From Rhizobium rhododendri (GTDB lineage: Bacteria > Pseudomonadota > Alphaproteobacteria > Rhizobiales > Rhizobiaceae): a stretch of DNA of 64,000 nt. Under the pieces are notes generated by a model. It was given only the letters and a program-made list of their open reading frames with translations. It was not told the origin of the DNA and did no database searches. Of the stretch, positions 18,552 through 27,133 are shown in pieces; the stretch's first letter is position 1, and each line of letters begins with the position of its first letter. The stretch lies in the NCBI RefSeq assembly GCF_007000325.2, contig NZ_CP117267.1, positions 1,612,001-1,676,000 on the forward strand, written 5' to 3'. A program made the position numbers and the translations under genes.

Positions 18552-18663
18552 CGGAGCCGATCTTCCTCCCCCGTTGCTCCGATTGATCAGCAGCCCTCCC
18601 CCATCCCTTGCTGATCCCCGCAAACAATGCCCACAGCTCCTCCCGCTGTGGGCATTGTTTTTT
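18552..18663 (+). ncRNA. Small RNA with three anti-Shine-Dalgarno hairpin loops (cuckoo/alpha-r14-like)
   Basis: Three consecutive perfect hairpins each present a CCTCCC-type loop. Hairpin 1 is TCGGAGC/GCTCCGA (18552-18558 with 18577-18583), its loop carrying CCTCCCCC. Hairpin 2 is GATCAGCA/TGCTGATC (18586-18593 with 18609-18616), with loop CCCTCCCCC. Hairpin 3 is AACAATGCCCACAGC with its complement (18623-18637 with 18645-18659), with loop TCCTCCC, followed by a T run that terminates transcription. This matches the rhizobial alpha-r14 or cuckoo RNAs, about 115 bases long, whose loops pair with ribosome binding sites. The 5' end is estimated and no promoter was identified. Confidence 0.75.
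18623..18663 (+). terminator. Rho-independent terminator of the anti-SD small RNA
   Basis: A fifteen-base-pair perfect stem with a seven-base loop, followed by TTTTTT. Its loop doubles as the third anti-SD motif. Confidence 0.9.
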
Positions 18664-18965
18664 CAGTCACGAGCCGGGCCTTCGGGCATCAGTGACGATG
18701 TCCAGGCAGCCTACGCCGAGCGAAACGCCAATAGCGACCCACTCCCGCTGCACCCACGCACCCCGCGCTTCTTGCAATGCGACAATTGCGCACATTTTAT
18801 AAACAATCATGGTGCAAATAGTGGCAAGCAATGCGTCCTGCGCATGGGTGACATGATGCATTGACGCTTTTGGTTTTCGCGGCATGCGTTATATTCAGCC
18901 TCAGTAGAAAGAAGCCAGCACAACGATTGCTGCTGGCGGATCAAACCCTCGGAAAGGGGATTACC
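18664..18965. other. Intergenic region, leader of the first DUF1127 gene
   Basis: No supported gene. Position 18861 has TTGACG and 18889 has TTATAT, but the spacing of about 22 bases is too long for a normal promoter, so it is not claimed. Confidence 0.4.
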
Positions 18966-19112
18966 ATGAACATCACCCGCTCTTACAACAACTGGCGCAA
19001 GTATCGTCAGACCGTTACCGAACTCGGCCGCATGAGCACACGCGAACTGCACGACCTCGGCATCGACCGTTCTGACATCCACCGCGTTGCCCGCGAAGCC
19101 ACCGGTCGCTAA
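18966..19112 (+). CDS. DUF1127 small protein, copy 1
   Basis: A 48-residue basic protein. The pattern of aromatic and Arg residues at the N-terminus (YNNWRKYR), then ELGRMSTRELHDLGIDRSDI, is the DUF1127 (YjiS-like) signature. The start ATG has GGAAAGGGG upstream. In related alphaproteobacteria such small Arg-rich proteins bind RNA and affect sRNA turnover and phosphate or stress responses; whether this copy does so is inference. Confidence 0.9.
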   Translation: MNITRSYNNWRKYRQTVTELGRMSTRELHDLGIDRSDIHRVAREATGR

Positions 19113-19148
19113 AATAGACCCTGGCATCGCCATCAGCGATCGCCTTAC

Positions 19149-19188
19149 AACGCCCGTTGCGGACCCCGCGGCGGGCGTTCTTTTTTGT
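19149..19188 (+). terminator. Terminator after DUF1127 copy 1
   Basis: AACGCCCG pairs with CGGGCGTT, with an inner GCGG/CCGC stem, followed by CTTTTTT. Confidence 0.8.
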
Positions 19189-19308
19189 CTTCTATCAACC
19201 CGCGCGGCGACACTGAAAACCGCGCTCTTTTGTCGCCTAAATTTTAAGTCGCGACTGTTATTTATGCGGCGTAGTGCACAAACGCATGGCAGTAGCCTTT
19301 TAATTGCA

Positions 19309-19337
19309 CTGCACATTTTTCGGTCTATCGCCTATAT
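19309..19337 (+). promoter_or_regulatory. Possible promoter of DUF1127 copy 2
   Basis: CTGCAC (19309-19314), a 17-base spacer and CTATAT (19332-19337). The -10 box is a perfect match to the rhizobial consensus and the -35 box a weak one. It lies 64 bases before the start codon. Confidence 0.35.
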
Positions 19338-19401
19338 GGAGGTCAATCGATGACACGGCAATCAAGCCTGTCTCAAACCTGATAGAACCGAGGATACCAC
19401 C

Positions 19402-19545
19402 ATGAACCCGATCCGCATTGCCAAGAGCTGGATTTCCTACCGCCGCACACTGAGCGAACTCGGCAGCCTGTCGAACCAGACGCTCTCCGACATCGGCATC
19501 AGCCGCTACGAAATCCGCAACATCGCCAACCGCTCGTTCCGTTAA
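19402..19545 (+). CDS. DUF1127 small protein, copy 2
   Basis: A 47-residue protein. WISYRRTLSELGSLSNQTL, then SDIGISRYEI, is the same family pattern as copy 1, but the sequences are clearly diverged (about one third identical by eye). A GAGG ribosome site precedes the ATG. Separate terminators show that the two are independent transcription units. Confidence 0.9.
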   Translation: MNPIRIAKSWISYRRTLSELGSLSNQTLSDIGISRYEIRNIANRSFR

Positions 19546-19567
19546 TAGTCTACGGAACGTTCTTCTA

Positions 19568-19596
19568 AAAACGGCGCCTTGGTGGCGCCGTTTTTG
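19568..19596 (+). terminator. Terminator after DUF1127 copy 2
   Basis: AAAAACGGCGCC, short loop, GGCGCCGTTTTT. The stem is symmetric and could work on both strands. Confidence 0.85.
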
Positions 19597-19658
19597 ATTC
19601 TCCCGTTTTTGGTTCCGGGTGATTGGAAGCGGCGAGCCATCGTGCTATTCAGCCGCCC

Positions 19659-21104
19659 ATGAAAACAACCCTATCTCCCATCCACGTCATCGGCGGCGGC
19701 CTTGCAGGCTCGGAAGCCGCTTGGCAGATCGCAGCCTCCGGTATCCCGGTCATCCTGCACGAAATGCGCGGCGTTCGCGGCACCGATGCTCATAAGGGCG
19801 ACGACCTCGCAGAACTCGTCTGCTCCAATTCCTTTCGCTCCGACGATGCCAGCAGCAATGCCGTCGGCGTCATCCATGCGGAAATGCGGCTGGCCGGTTC
19901 GCTGATCATGGCCTGCGCCGATCGCAACCAGGTGCCGGCCGGCGGCGCACTTGCCGTCGATCGTGACGGCTTTGCAGCCGATGTCACCCGTGAGATCGAA
20001 AGCAACCCGCTGATTACCGTCGTTCGCGAGGAAATCACCGGCCTGCCCCCGAAGGAATGGGATCAGGCGATCATTGCCACCGGCCCCCTGACCGCACCGA
20101 GCCTTGCTGCCGCGATCCAGGAGGAAACAGGTGCCGATGCGCTGGCCTTCTTCGATGCGATTGCGCCGATCGTCTATCGCGACAGCATCGACATGGATAT
20201 CTGCTGGTTCCAGTCACGCTACGACAAGGTAGGCCCCGGCGGTGACGGCAAGGACTACATCAACTGTCCTATGGACGAAGCCCAGTACAATGCCTTCATC
20301 GATGCGCTGATCGGAGGCGATGCCGTCGGCTTCAAGGAATGGGAAGGCACCCCCTATTTCGACGGATGCCTGCCGATCGAGGTGATGGCCGAACGCGGCC
20401 GCGAGACGCTTCGTCACGGCCCGATGAAGCCGATGGGGCTGACAAACGCTCACAACCCGACCGTCAAGGCCTATGCCGTCGTCCAGCTTCGCCAGGACAA
20501 TGCGCTGGGTTCGCTCTACAACATGGTCGGCTTCCAGACGAAACTGAAATACGGCGCGCAGGCAGATATCTTTCGCATGATCCCCGGCCTGCAGAATGCC
20601 GAGTTTGCCCGCCTCGGCGGCCTTCACCGCAATACGTACATCCACTCGCCGGTGCTGCTCGATCACTCGCTGGCGCTGAAGTCGCGGCCCGGCCTGCGCT
20701 TCGCCGGCCAAATCACCGGCTGCGAGGGTTATGTCGAAAGTGCCAGCATCGGGCTTCTCGCCGGACGGTTCGCAGCTGCCGAACGCCACGGAAACACGCC
20801 GAGCCTGCCGCCAGCCACCACTGCGCTCGGCGCACTTCTCAACCACATTACCGGTGGCCATATCGTCAGTGACGAGGAGCCCGGCAAGCGCTCGTTCCAG
20901 CCGATGAACATCAATTTCGGATTGTTCCCGGAACTCGAACCCGGTTCGATCGTCAAGCCGGAAGGCATCAAGCGCTTTCGCGGCAAGGACAAGACGATCA
21001 TGAAGCGCCAGCTGGTGGCAAAGAGGGCGCTGGCGGATTGCGCTCGATGGCTCGGTCTTGAGCCGGCTGCCGAACCCGTCGAGGCCATGGCCGTTCAGGG
21101 CTGA
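19659..21104 (+). CDS. trmFO: tRNA U54 methyltransferase TrmFO (methylenetetrahydrofolate- and FAD-dependent)
   Basis: A 481-residue flavoprotein that makes ribothymidine at position 54 of tRNA using methylenetetrahydrofolate. The dinucleotide-binding [14 protein letters not shown] is at the N-terminus, and GID-family blocks follow: [25 protein letters not shown] and [12 protein letters not shown] near the C-terminal third. The start at 19659 is chosen at the beginning of the conserved fold. It converges on the next gene, with a 10-base overlap of 3' ends. Confidence 0.95.
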   Translation: MKTTLSPIHVIGGGLAGSEAAWQIAASGIPVILHEMRGVRGTDAHKGDDLAELVCSNSFRSDDASSNAVGVIHAEMRLAGSLIMACADRNQVPAGGALAVDRDGFAADVTREIESNPLITVVREEITGLPPKEWDQAIIATGPLTAPSLAAAIQEETGADALAFFDAIAPIVYRDSIDMDICWFQSRYDKVGPGGDGKDYINCPMDEAQYNAFIDALIGGDAVGFKEWEGTPYFDGCLPIEVMAERGRETLRHGPMKPMGLTNAHNPTVKAYAVVQLRQDNALGSLYNMVGFQTKLKYGAQADIFRMIPGLQNAEFARLGGLHRNTYIHSPVLLDHSLALKSRPGLRFAGQITGCEGYVESASIGLLAGRFAAAERHGNTPSLPPATTALGALLNHITGGHIVSDEEPGKRSFQPMNINFGLFPELEPGSIVKPEGIKRFRGKDKTIMKRQLVAKRALADCARWLGLEPAAEPVEAMAVQG

Positions 21105-21556
21105 TTGGCGGCCGTCTTTTCCGGCAAGACGAGATCATCGGTCGCGACATAATTGCCGAGCAACCACAGCGACACCTCGGCGGCCTCTTTTGCCGAGGTG
21201 AACTCGTAGGTGCCGTTGTGATGCGGCACGTCGAGGAAATCGATGGTGATGCGGCGCTGGTCGGCCGCGTCCCGCACGCGCGCCCTGCCCGGCTCGATCA
21301 CGTGGCAGGCGAAATGCTTGCCGAGATCCTTCATGAAGCCGGCCTTGTTGTCGTGCAGGCGGACGAACAGCGCCTTTCCATCCCTCGTCTTCTGCAACTG
21401 GCGGATCGCTTCGGTCGGGAAGGCCCGGCCGAATTCCAGGATCGCCAGACCGAGGTCATTGAGGCTCTCCTCCTTGTCCTGCGCCACCATGCGGGTGGCG
21501 TAAAACCCGAAACCGACGACAGCAACAAAGATCGCCAACCAGATGAACATTGCCAT
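21095..21556 (-). CDS. Conserved hypothetical membrane-anchored protein
   Basis: A 153-residue protein with one N-terminal membrane helix (about residues 3-22), then a soluble region of mixed helices and strands with no recognised domain. The start ATG 21556 follows GGGAGAATCGCC. Its last ten bases overlap the 3' end of trmFO on the other strand. Confidence 0.7.
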   Translation of the reverse strand: MAMFIWLAIFVAVVGFGFYATRMVAQDKEESLNDLGLAILEFGRAFPTEAIRQLQKTRDGKALFVRLHDNKAGFMKDLGKHFACHVIEPGRARVRDAADQRRITIDFLDVPHHNGTYEFTSAKEAAEVSLWLLGNYVATDDLVLPEKTAANQP

Positions 21557-21627
21557 GGCGATTCTCCCTTCAGGACGAGTGCGTTAAAGCCGCATAACGC
21601 GCGAGACTTGCGCGAGTTTGACTGGTG

Positions 21628-22482
21628 TCAAAATTTTCCGCGCATCGCGGCAACGGCCATGCTGAGCTGGCGACGCCATTGCGAGGCCTGTATCGGCCGA
21701 TCGAGGATGCCGGCACCGAGTTTCTGCGCCTTGCGCAGGATAGGCCCTGTGAGCGCCACAAGCAAGAATGCCGGCATGAGGCCCGGTGCGACGGGCCCTG
21801 AGGCGCGGGCCTTCGCCAGATGCTCCTGCCCGAGACCTGCAAATGCATCGATGGCAGCGGTGACCCGGGGGATATCCGTGCCCGCGAGGAAACTGTCACG
21901 GTCGAGGCCGACAGCGGAGAGGATTTCCAGCGGCAGGTAGAGCTGGCCACGATGGCGATGCAGCGGCATCAGTAGCAGACAGCCGGCAATCGCCTGGGCG
22001 ACGCCTGCGTGGCCGGCAGCATCGGTCGAGCGGGCAGCATCGGACGGCGACAGCACCAGACCGGCCAACTGGATCAGCGCCGATGCGGTCTCGCCGGCAT
22101 AGCCTTCGAGGGCATTTCGGTTTTCCATCGGGTCGTCATAGAGATCGAAAATCCGGGCGTCGATCATGTTGACCAGCGTGGCGCGTGGCAACCTGTGTGT
22201 CTCGATTGCTTGCAACAACTCCGACGCCAGAGGATTGGCCTCGGTCGAGCCGTGCGATTGGCCTTCGAGCAGGTCGCGCCAGTATTGCAGGCGCACCTCG
22301 CCGGGCAGCGGCTCGTGGACCAGATCGCGGATGCGGGCAAGTTCGGCATGAAAACCATAAAGCGCTGCAAGCGGCCGGCGCTTGTCCTCCGGCGACAGCA
22401 GGCACGCGAGATAACGGTCGCGATCGGTGTCGCGAAGGATGGCGAGGCAGATCTCCTCGTTGCTGCGAAGCGCTGCCGCCAT
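21628..22482 (-). CDS. Phytoene/squalene synthase-like protein (NDUFAF6-like)
   Basis: A 284-residue all-helical protein of the trans-isoprenyl diphosphate synthase fold. DTDRDRYLACLL and YGFHAELARIRDLV at the N-terminus resemble squalene synthases. However, the gene lies last in a yajC-secDF-Mth938 run rather than in a carotenoid or hopanoid cluster, and the two Asp-rich diphosphate-binding motifs are not clearly complete. This is the arrangement of bacterial homologues of the mitochondrial complex I assembly factor NDUFAF6. Catalytic prenyl transfer is therefore doubtful. Confidence 0.75.
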   Translation of the reverse strand: MAAALRSNEEICLAILRDTDRDRYLACLLSPEDKRRPLAALYGFHAELARIRDLVHEPLPGEVRLQYWRDLLEGQSHGSTEANPLASELLQAIETHRLPRATLVNMIDARIFDLYDDPMENRNALEGYAGETASALIQLAGLVLSPSDAARSTDAAGHAGVAQAIAGCLLLMPLHRHRGQLYLPLEILSAVGLDRDSFLAGTDIPRVTAAIDAFAGLGQEHLAKARASGPVAPGLMPAFLLVALTGPILRKAQKLGAGILDRPIQASQWRRQLSMAVAAMRGKF

Positions 22483-22491
22483 CTCGGGCCC

Positions 22492-22881
22492 CTAGTCGAC
22501 GGCGATCAGGGCGCAGGCAACCGCCCGCGATTCGGACAGCATGATGTTGAAGGTCCGCACTGCCGCTCCCGTATTCATCGGATCCGACGACATGCCGGCA
22601 TCGCGAAACGCCGTCTTCAGCGCCTGCGGCAAGGGTCGCATATCGTCACCGGTGCCGACCAGCAGGAATTCGATCTCGGCAGCCTCGTCGATGACCTTCT
22701 GGAAGCGATCCGGCGTCAGTGCATCGGCGGCCGTCATGTCCCAGCCGTAGATGCCAGACGGCAGGCAGAGGATCGAGCCGCGATGTGACATGTCGGCAAA
22801 ACGAAAGCCGCCATTGCCATAGACGTCGATCGGCGCGCGGCCGGGAAAATGGGCGGAGCGGATCTCTATGCCACGGGCCAT
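22492..22881 (-). CDS. Mth938-like (DUF498, NDUFAF3-like) protein
   Basis: A 129-residue small alpha/beta protein. IDVYGNGGFRF and the stretch LVGTGDDMRPLP fit the Mth938/DUF498 family, whose human member NDUFAF3 helps assemble respiratory complex I. The start overlaps the secDF stop by one base (TGATG), so the gene is translated with secDF. Its biochemical activity is unknown. Confidence 0.85.
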   Translation of the reverse strand: MARGIEIRSAHFPGRAPIDVYGNGGFRFADMSHRGSILCLPSGIYGWDMTAADALTPDRFQKVIDEAAEIEFLLVGTGDDMRPLPQALKTAFRDAGMSSDPMNTGAAVRTFNIMLSESRAVACALIAVD

Positions 22882-25430
22882 CAGGCCACCGCCTTGCCGG
22901 CTGGCGGCACATCCGGCTGCGGACCGGGCTGCACCCCGCGCGGCCGAAGCTTGAAGGCGATCAGCACCGGTGCGGCGATGTAGATCGACGAGAAGGTGCC
23001 GACCGCAACGCCGAAGAACATCACGAACGTGAACGAGCGGATGACCTCGCCGCCGAAGATCGACAGCGCCAGCAGCGCCAGCAATGTGGTTGCCGCCGTC
23101 AGCACGGTACGCGACAGGGTCTGGTTGATCGACGCATCGATGAGGATCGGCAACGGCATCTGCTTGTAGTGCCTGAGGTTTTCACGCATCCGGTCGTAGA
23201 CGACGACGGTATCGTTGAGCGAATAGCCGATGATCGTCAGCACCGCCGCGATGCTCGTCAGGTTGAATTCGATACCGGTGACAACGAACAGGCCGAAGGT
23301 CAGGATGATATCGTGCAGCGTCGCGATGATCGCCCCCAGCGCATACTGCCAGGCAAACCGCACCCAGATATAGATGAAGATCGCCGCCAGGGAGGCCATC
23401 ACGCCAAACGTACCCGCCCGCGTCAGTTGGCCCGATATCGCCGGACCCACGACCTCGACGCGGCGGAACTCGTACTTGTCCTGCAATTCGCCACGCACCA
23501 GCGTTACCGCCGACTGCTCGGCATTTTCGCCGCCATCCTGCGACTGCAGGCGGATCAGCGCACCGGTCGCATTGCTGATCGGCTGCGCCTGGACATCGCC
23601 GATATTCAGCTGCCCGAGCCGCGTCTTGATATCCGGGATATCGACCTTGCCCTGCTTGGCACGAACCTCGATCAGCGAGCCGCCGGTGAAATCGACACCG
23701 AGATGCATGCCGAACGAGAAGAAACCAATCATCGACAGCACCGAAAGCACGGCCGAGATCGTGAAAGTATAGCGGCGGATGCCCATGAAGCGAATATTGG
23801 CGCCGTCGAAGACGGCAGTCCGCACGCCCTTCGGCAAATGCTTCGGCCGGCGGCGCTTGATCCAGATGGCAATCAGCCAGCGGGTCAGCGTGAAAGCCGT
23901 AAACAGCGATGCGATGATGCCGATCCCGAGTGTCACGGCAAAGCCGCGCACGGGACCGCTCCCCATGGAGAACAGGATGGCAGCGGCGATCAGCGTCGTC
24001 ACATTGGCGTCGATGATGGTCGTGTAGGCGCGCGCAAATCCGCTTTCGCAAGCCTGCACGAACGGCGTCCCACCCTTCAGCTTTTCGCGGATACGCTCAT
24101 AGATCAGCACGTTCGAATCCACCGCCAGGCCCATCGTGAAGATGATGCCGGCGATACCTGGCAAGGTCAGCGTCGCCTGGAAAAGGCTGAGGATCGCCAT
24201 GATGAGAATGATGTTGAAAACCAGCGCCGCGGTGGCGAAACCGCCGAGCGAACCATAGAAGAACACCATGAAGGCAACCACGGCAAAGGCACCGACGATG
24301 CCGGCGATGATGCTCGCACGGGTCGAATCGGCGCCAAGGCCGGGCTCGACGGTACGCTCCTCGACCACCGTCAGCGTTGCCGGCAACGAGCCGGAGCGCA
24401 GAAGGATGACGAGGTCGGCAGCCCCCTCTGGCGAAAAGTTGCCTGCCAGCATACCCTTGCCATCGGTCACGGGCTGTTTGATCAGCGGTGCCGAGATCAC
24501 CTGGTCGTCGAGTACGGCGACGTAGGACTTGCCGACGTTCTTCGCCGTCGCCTGCGCGAATGCCTGGGTGGCCTTTGCATCGAGCTGGAAGGTAACGACG
24601 TTCTGCTTGGTCTGGGTATCCAGCATCGGCTCGGCGGCGATGATGCTCTGGTCGTTGGCCACGGGCCGCTTGAAGACGAGGTAGCTATCCGGCGGATCGT
24701 CCTGCGAATACAGCACTTCGGAATTGGCCGGTGGCTGCGTGTCGATCGCCGTCTGCACCGGCATGCTCGTATCCAGCATGTTGAAGGTCAGCTTCGCCGG
24801 CTGGTTCAGCAGCGTCTTCAGCCGCTGGGGATCGGTCAGGCCCGGCACCTCGACGATGAGCCGGTCGCTGCCCTGCCGCTGGATCAGCGGCTCGCGGCGG
24901 CCGACCTGCTTGACGCGGCTGCGAACCACTTCGATCGACTGGTCCAGCGCCTCCGCGGTACGGTAGGCGATACCCTCGTTGGTCAGTGCCATGGTTATCA
25001 GGCCGCCATCGCCGGGGACGACGGTCGCCTCGCGGATCGAACCGCCGGTGGCCGAGCTTCCGACGCTGTCGGTTAAAGGCTTGAGTGCATCGGTTGCCGC
25101 CGCCATCTGGCCGACGTCGGTCAGGTGCATGGTGATGGTCTGGACGGTACCGGAAAGATCGACGGTGGGAATTTTCGCATCACGCAGCCGGCGCGCGACA
25201 TCGTTGATCGTTGATTGCAGCCGGGCTGCGACGATCTCGTCGCGCTCGATCTTCAGCGAGATCCGCGATCCGCCCTGGAGGTCGAGACCGAGGATCGCTT
25301 TGTGGTGCGGCAGCCAGCTCGGGAAACGCTCGAGCTGGCGGTCGCTGAACAGGTTGGGAAGTGCGACGAGGACGCTGGCAACAACGGCAAGCCAAACGAG
25401 GATTGTCTTCCAGCGGGAGAATTGCAGCAT
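22881..25430 (-). CDS. secDF: Fused protein translocase subunit SecDF
   Basis: An 849-residue fusion of SecD and SecF, the RND-type proton-driven helpers of SecYEG export. The SecD half begins with one membrane helix and the signature LGLDLQGGSRI near residue 50; its five-helix bundle carries GLAVDSNVLIYERIREKL. The SecF half starts near residue 550 with FSFGMHLGVDFTGGSLIEV and ends with YSLNDTVVVYDRMREN. Two sets of six membrane segments are visible. It is downstream of yajC on the same strand with a gap of about 60 bases. Confidence 0.95.
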   Translation of the reverse strand: MLQFSRWKTILVWLAVVASVLVALPNLFSDRQLERFPSWLPHHKAILGLDLQGGSRISLKIERDEIVAARLQSTINDVARRLRDAKIPTVDLSGTVQTITMHLTDVGQMAAATDALKPLTDSVGSSATGGSIREATVVPGDGGLITMALTNEGIAYRTAEALDQSIEVVRSRVKQVGRREPLIQRQGSDRLIVEVPGLTDPQRLKTLLNQPAKLTFNMLDTSMPVQTAIDTQPPANSEVLYSQDDPPDSYLVFKRPVANDQSIIAAEPMLDTQTKQNVVTFQLDAKATQAFAQATAKNVGKSYVAVLDDQVISAPLIKQPVTDGKGMLAGNFSPEGAADLVILLRSGSLPATLTVVEERTVEPGLGADSTRASIIAGIVGAFAVVAFMVFFYGSLGGFATAALVFNIILIMAILSLFQATLTLPGIAGIIFTMGLAVDSNVLIYERIREKLKGGTPFVQACESGFARAYTTIIDANVTTLIAAAILFSMGSGPVRGFAVTLGIGIIASLFTAFTLTRWLIAIWIKRRRPKHLPKGVRTAVFDGANIRFMGIRRYTFTISAVLSVLSMIGFFSFGMHLGVDFTGGSLIEVRAKQGKVDIPDIKTRLGQLNIGDVQAQPISNATGALIRLQSQDGGENAEQSAVTLVRGELQDKYEFRRVEVVGPAISGQLTRAGTFGVMASLAAIFIYIWVRFAWQYALGAIIATLHDIILTFGLFVVTGIEFNLTSIAAVLTIIGYSLNDTVVVYDRMRENLRHYKQMPLPILIDASINQTLSRTVLTAATTLLALLALSIFGGEVIRSFTFVMFFGVAVGTFSSIYIAAPVLIAFKLRPRGVQPGPQPDVPPAGKAVA

Positions 25431-25492
25431 GGCGTTCTCGACTTTACTATTCGTCGCGACGCGGCCGGACGGCCGGCCGCCCGTTATCGATG

Positions 25493-25843
25493 CTAGGCTG
25501 CGTCCGCCTTGACCGGTTCACCCTTGACGCGGACTTCCGAGATCGCCGTGCGGACGACGCGGACCTTGACGCCTTCGGCAATCTCGACTTCCAGTTCCTT
25601 ATCGTCGACGACCTTGACGACCTTGCCGACGATGCCGCCGCCCGTGACGATCTGGTCGCCGCGACGGATATTCTTCAAAACGTCGTCACGCTTGCGAGCC
25701 TGGGCGCGCTGCGGCCGGATAAGGAGAAAATACCAGACGACCATCAGCGGAACGAAGAGGAAAACCATCTCCATGCCGGAACCGCCAAACACGCCCATGG
25801 CGGTATCGGTGGCGCTCTGGGCGTATGCGTTGGTGATAAACAT
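25493..25843 (-). CDS. yajC: Preprotein translocase subunit YajC
   Basis: A 116-residue protein with one membrane helix at about residues 24-41 (FLFVPLMVVWYFLLIRPQ), directly followed by the conserved IRPQRAQARK and GDQIVTGGGIVGKV blocks. It partners SecDF in the Sec holotranslocon. It is transcribed divergently from the DUF815 gene, with 200 bases between. Confidence 0.95.
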   Translation of the reverse strand: MFITNAYAQSATDTAMGVFGGSGMEMVFLFVPLMVVWYFLLIRPQRAQARKRDDVLKNIRRGDQIVTGGGIVGKVVKVVDDKELEVEIAEGVKVRVVRTAISEVRVKGEPVKADAA

Positions 25844-26043
25844 CGGGAACTCCTCAAAATCCAGGCGGGAAACAACCCGTTACACCGCGCGAGATATCAT
25901 TGTGATCGTGGCAAATGCAACAAAAACAGCCGATAACCGTACCGTTTTCTCAGCCTCTTAACCTTTCGGCCGGGGAAAGGCCATGCTACCCGGCAGCGAA
26001 ATGAACTTTTGCCGCTGCGTCCCATAACCCATCCGGAGGAAAC

Positions 26044-26919
26044 ATGGTGACCGAAGATCAAAACGCACTGATCCTTGCCGAACTCCGCCGTCTGGCATCG
26101 GCGGTCGAAAGATTGGCCGGCCCGGCTCGTGCCGTCAATGACTGGGATGCTGCGGACTGCTTCGTCTGGAGCCCTGCCCGCGAGCACCTACAGCCCGTGC
26201 CCCGTCCGAACCGGGTGGCAATCGGCCTTATCCGGGGTGTCGATCATGTGCGCGACATCCTGCACGAAAACACGCTGCGCTTCGCCGAGGGATTTGCTGC
26301 CAACAACGTGCTCCTCTGGGGCGCACGCGGCATGGGCAAGTCCTCGCTGGTAAAAGCCGTGCACGCCGACATCATCCGCTCGACCGGCGTCCCGTTGAAA
26401 CTGGTGGAGGTCCACCGGGAGGATATCTCGACGCTCCCTCTGCTGCTCGACATCGTCAAGGCGGCCTCGCTGCGCGTCATCGTCTTCTGCGACGACCTCT
26501 CCTTCGATCACGATGACACAGCCTATAAATCGCTGAAAGCAGCGCTCGACGGCGGCGTCGAAGGCAGACCCGACAATGTGCTCTTCTACGCCACGTCCAA
26601 CCGTCGTCACCTCCTGCCGCGCAACATGATGGAAAACGAGCAGTCGACGGCGATCAATCCGTCCGAGGCCGTCGAGGAGAAAGTTTCGCTCTCCGACCGT
26701 TTCGGCCTCTGGCTCGGCTTCCACAAATGCAGCCAGGACGACTACCTGCTGATGATCGATGGTTACGCCAAACACTTCAACCTCGCTCTCGATCGCGACG
26801 AGATGCACCGGGAGGCGCTGGCGTGGTCCACGACCCGGGGGGCGCGCTCCGGACGCGTTGCCTGGCAGTACATCCAGGATCTGGCCGGCCGACAACGGAT
26901 CGAGCTGCCGCGCGACTGA
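26044..26919 (+). CDS. DUF815 family AAA-type ATPase
   Basis: A 291-residue protein. The P-loop GARGMGKSS is near residue 97, a Walker B-like VIVFCDDLSF near 150, and the sensor-like YATSNRRHLLPR near 185. This arrangement is the DUF815 family, an AAA+ group of unknown substrate. The start ATG is preceded by CGGAGGAAAC. It is commonly found beside yajC in rhizobia. Confidence 0.9.
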   Translation: MVTEDQNALILAELRRLASAVERLAGPARAVNDWDAADCFVWSPAREHLQPVPRPNRVAIGLIRGVDHVRDILHENTLRFAEGFAANNVLLWGARGMGKSSLVKAVHADIIRSTGVPLKLVEVHREDISTLPLLLDIVKAASLRVIVFCDDLSFDHDDTAYKSLKAALDGGVEGRPDNVLFYATSNRRHLLPRNMMENEQSTAINPSEAVEEKVSLSDRFGLWLGFHKCSQDDYLLMIDGYAKHFNLALDRDEMHREALAWSTTRGARSGRVAWQYIQDLAGRQRIELPRD

Positions 26920-26983
26920 CTTTTCCCGGCCCGGGCAAGGAATTGCGACCGTATGCCAGCATTAAACTTGGAGGCTCAAGAAA

Positions 26984-27003
26984 TACTTTGGAAACCCAAA
27001 GTA
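26984..27003. promoter_or_regulatory. Inverted repeat upstream of the GGDEF-EAL gene
   Basis: TACTTTGG-AAAC-CCAAAGTA: perfect eight-base arms with a four-base spacer, in a markedly AT-rich 150-base leader. It may be an operator or a short transcript hairpin. No regulator is assigned. Confidence 0.4.
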
Positions 27004-27133
27004 TATGAATAAAAACTCATTTTCACTTTGAATTTGCTAATTAAGATTTACTTTATGATGCCGCGATATGTTTGGGCTGAGGAAAATGAGTGACCTCTGA
27101 GAAGGCTATGACAGCCATCGCCTGGGAGATGTC

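Noticed and set aside
18861..18895. TTGACG and TTATAT as a promoter for the first DUF1127 gene
   Set aside because: The spacer of 22 bases is outside the range for a functional housekeeping promoter.
22719..25076. 785-codon plus-strand frame opposite secDF
   Set aside because: Arg/Asp/His-rich antisense shadow of secDF with no recognisable domain.
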